A stretch of 9,424 nucleotides of DNA, taken from assembly GCA_964477735.1 (NCBI GenBank), contig CAYZFD010000051.1, positions 1 to 9,424 on the forward strand, written 5' to 3'. Every line of letters starts with the position of its first letter. The first letter of the stretch is position 1. Of the stretch, positions 7,629-9,424 are shown piece after piece. The notes under the pieces were generated by a model, which had not been told where the DNA came from, made no database searches, and saw only the letters and a program-made list of their open reading frames with translations. The DNA is from CAYZFD01 sp964477735 (GTDB lineage Bacteria; Bacteroidota; Bacteroidia; Flavobacteriales; Flavobacteriaceae). The position numbers and the translations under genes are program-made.

Positions 7629-8609
7629 TCAATTTTGTTTTTGACGAATGAGATCTAAGCAAGTTTTATAAATACCATCTTCTGAAATTTGATAATGGTT
7701 AAATATTTCTAATTGGGATCCCGTTACTGTATATTCATCGGGAATTCCCATAATTTTAAATGGGTTTGAAAACCCGTTTTGAAGTAAATGAGCGGCACAG
7801 GCTTCTCCCAAGCCTCCGTTAACCATGTGTTCTTCAACAGTTACAATAGGGTTTCCTTTAGAAGCTAATTTTTCAATTAAATCTACGTCTAAAGGTTTAA
7901 TGGTGTGCATACTTACCACTGTGACTTTTATTTGATGCGCTTTTTCAAGTTTTTGAGCGGCTAACAAAGCCGGGTAGGTCGTTTCTCCAGAAGCGATAAT
8001 GGTGAAATCATCACCAGACTGAATGACGCGTCCTTTTCCGAATTCAAATTTTTGGGCAGTTTTATTTAGAAAAGGCATGGGTTTTTTGCCGAAACGTAAA
8101 TAAACAGGTGTTTTGCTTTGACTGGCCAAAATTACGGCCTGCTCGGATTCGAAATTGTCTGCGGGAGCAACAATTGTCATGTTGTTTATAGCTCTTAAGG
8201 CTGCAAAATCGTGAAGGCTGTGGTGGGTTGTACCAAGTGCACCATAACTAACGCCAGCACTAATGCCAACCAAAACAACGGGATTGTCTGAATAGCAAAC
8301 ATCATTTTTTATTTGCTCTAATGCACGAGCACTTAAAAAACAGGCGGGAGAGACTGCAAAAGTTGTCTTTCCTGCCGAGGCTAGACCTGCAGCCACACCC
8401 ACTAAATTTTGTTCGGCGATTCCAACTTCTACAATTTGGGAGGGATAGTTACTTGCAAAGGGAACTAATTTTCCAGAGCCACGAGAATCACTGGTAACGG
8501 CAATAATATTATGGTTGGTTTTGGCCAGTGATTGTAAAGTTTCAGCGAAGACCTCTTGATTGGCCTTACCCATTTTTAGATCTTTTTCTTCTATTTTATC
8601 TAACTCCAT
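7629..8609 (-). CDS. Transketolase C-terminal subunit (Pyr and C-terminal domains); AptB-like candidate
   Basis: This 326-residue protein is the second half of a split transketolase. Residues about 15-175 are the pyrimidine-binding domain: VTSDSRGSG (38-46), EVGIAEQNLVGVAAGLA (61-77) with Glu66 as the residue that activates thiamine diphosphate, and GTTHHSLHDFAALR (126-139). Residues about 195-326 are the transketolase C-terminal domain (TIIASGETTYPAL, VVSMHTIKPLD, TVEEHMVNGGLGEA). It must pair with the subunit encoded just upstream, since the cofactor sits between the two halves. The proposed reaction is transfer of a two-carbon ketol unit from a ketose phosphate; in the apiose pathway such a pair converts apulose-4-P plus glyceraldehyde-3-P into DHAP plus xylulose-5-P. 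The ATG at 8609 lies six bases after the previous stop; Met13 at 8573 is an alternative start with better family-length agreement. Confidence 0.93.
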   Translation of the reverse strand: MELDKIEEKDLKMGKANQEVFAETLQSLAKTNHNIIAVTSDSRGSGKLVPFASNYPSQIVEVGIAEQNLVGVAAGLASAGKTTFAVSPACFLSARALEQIKNDVCYSDNPVVLVGISAGVSYGALGTTHHSLHDFAALRAINNMTIVAPADNFESEQAVILASQSKTPVYLRFGKKPMPFLNKTAQKFEFGKGRVIQSGDDFTIIASGETTYPALLAAQKLEKAHQIKVTVVSMHTIKPLDVDLIEKLASKGNPIVTVEEHMVNGGLGEACAAHLLQNGFSNPFKIMGIPDEYTVTGSQLEIFNHYQISEDGIYKTCLDLIRQKQN

Positions 8610-8615
8610 TGATCT

Positions 8616-9424
8616 TTAAATTAGCGCTTCAGCTTCATCCAATTCTTTTATGGCCAGTGCATATTGTTCATCACTAGGAACGCCATGATGCCATTTTATT
8701 TGTCCTTCCATATAGCTTATCCCTTTTCCCTTAACAGTGTGCGCAATGATAAAAGATGGCTTGTTTTTTTCAATTGGACCATTGTTAAGTGCAAGTTCTA
8801 ATTCGCCAACATCATGACCATTAACTTCTTTAACGGACCAGCCAAAGGACTCTAATTTTTCTCTAAGTGATGCTGTATTCATTACCTCCGAATTGCTTCC
8901 TGTTATTTGCTGTTTGTTATAATCCAGGATGGCATATAGGTTATCTAACTGATAGTGCGCTGCTGATAAAAATGCTTCCCAGTTGGAGCCTTCCACCAAT
9001 TCTCCATCTCCCAACAGCGTAAAGATGCGGTGTGTTTTCTGGTCTAATTTTGCAGCAATGGCTTCTCCAACACAAATGGGCAAACCATGCCCTAGAGCTC
9101 CTGTGTTTTGCTCAACACCATTGATTTTTTTTGTTGGATGACCTATATAGTGCGACTGATACCGGCAGAGTGTTTCTAAATCAGATTCTGGGAAGAACCC
9201 GCTATCTGCTAAGGTTACAAAAAGGGCTTCTACGCAGTGCCCCTTACTTTGAATGTATCGATCTCTTGAAGGATTTTTAAAATCTTTAGGATCGACATTG
9301 AGGACTCGATTATACAGAACATTTAAAATATCTACACAAGAAAGGCTGCCTCCTGTGTGGCCTGCTTTGGCCATATGGATGTATTTCAGGAGATTTTTTC
9401 TGAGAAATATAGATTTAGATTGTA
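8616..9424 (-). CDS. Transketolase N-terminal subunit (PP domain), 5' partial; AptA-like candidate
   Basis: This is the thiamine diphosphate-binding half of the split transketolase. The reading frame continues past the ATG at 9374 to the window edge: QSKSIFLRKNLLKYIH precedes that Met, and LRKNLLKYIHMAKAGHTGGS matches the usual first helix of the family. The Met at 9374 is therefore internal, and only roughly the first ten residues should be missing. Counting from that Met, I see GHTGGSLSCVDIL (5-17), RDRYIQSKGH (37-46), NTGALGHGLPICVG (90-103) and the cofactor motif GDG (122-124) running to N153 with conserved Asp/Asn spacing, then NGHDVGELELAL and HTVKGKGISYMEG near the end. The stop lies six bases before the second subunit. 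It is the first visible gene of the operon; further upstream genes and the promoter are outside the window. Confidence 0.92.
   Translation of the reverse strand, partial: QSKSIFLRKNLLKYIHMAKAGHTGGSLSCVDILNVLYNRVLNVDPKDFKNPSRDRYIQSKGHCVEALFVTLADSGFFPESDLETLCRYQSHYIGHPTKKINGVEQNTGALGHGLPICVGEAIAAKLDQKTHRIFTLLGDGELVEGSNWEAFLSAAHYQLDNLYAILDYNKQQITGSNSEVMNTASLREKLESFGWSVKEVNGHDVGELELALNNGPIEKNKPSFIIAHTVKGKGISYMEGQIKWHHGVPSDEQYALAIKELDEAEALI

Larger units (their letters stand above)
1982..9424 (-). other. Operon: split transketolase, RbsABC-type importer with DUF2291, FGGY kinase
   Basis: Seven genes run in the same direction with junctions of 6, 5, -4, 3, 36 and 15 bases in transcription order, with no room for internal promoters except possibly the 36-base gap at 4478-4513, which shows only an A-rich start region. 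The set is functionally coherent: uptake of a pentose-like sugar, phosphorylation, and ketol transfer into the pentose phosphate pathway. The upstream end is cut by the window, so a sugar isomerase, dehydrogenase or regulator may still belong to it. Co-transcription is inferred from spacing. Confidence 0.85.

Noticed and set aside
7629..9424. A frameshifted or broken full-length transketolase.
   Set aside because: Each half ends and starts cleanly with a spacer, and both keep complete domains and active-site motifs; two-gene transketolases are known.

Overview
The window looks like chromosomal DNA of a marine- or plant-associated Bacteroidota, most likely a flavobacterium. The evidence is the AT-rich sequence, the lack of strong Shine-Dalgarno sites, A-rich start regions, and a secreted polysaccharide lyase that ends in a type IX secretion (Por) sorting domain. 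It holds eight protein genes, two of them cut by the window edges. Coding density is nearly complete: the largest gap is 36 bases, and I see no RNA genes, mobile elements, CRISPR or long repeats.

Left end (2-1957, + strand): the 3' part of a large secreted, multi-domain pectate-lyase-like enzyme. Its order is an FN3-like tail, a right-handed beta-helix lyase domain, two Asp-rich calcium-type motifs, a cadherin/Ig-like domain and a T9SS type A sorting signal.

Rest of the window (9424 down to 1982, - strand): a seven-gene operon that converges on the lyase gene. In transcription order it encodes a transketolase N-terminal half (start lies outside the window), a transketolase C-terminal half, an RbsB-like lipoprotein sugar-binding protein, a DUF2291 protein, an RbsA-like double ATPase, an RbsC-like permease and a glycerol-kinase-like FGGY kinase. 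Junctions are -4 to +36 bases, so the genes are almost certainly co-transcribed. No promoter for the operon is visible; it must lie beyond the right edge.

How they may work together: the importer has a ribose-type pentose pocket but there is no ribokinase. Instead there are an FGGY kinase with an altered glycerol pocket and a split transketolase. That set matches the known transketolase route for the branched pentose D-apiose (apiose to apulose by an isomerase, apulose kinase, then apulose-4-phosphate transketolase to xylulose-5-P and DHAP). Apiose occurs in the pectins rhamnogalacturonan II and apiogalacturonan, so a pectate-lyase-like gene next door fits. This is my best hypothesis, not a proven assignment. 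The diagnostic isomerase would have to lie to the right of the window.
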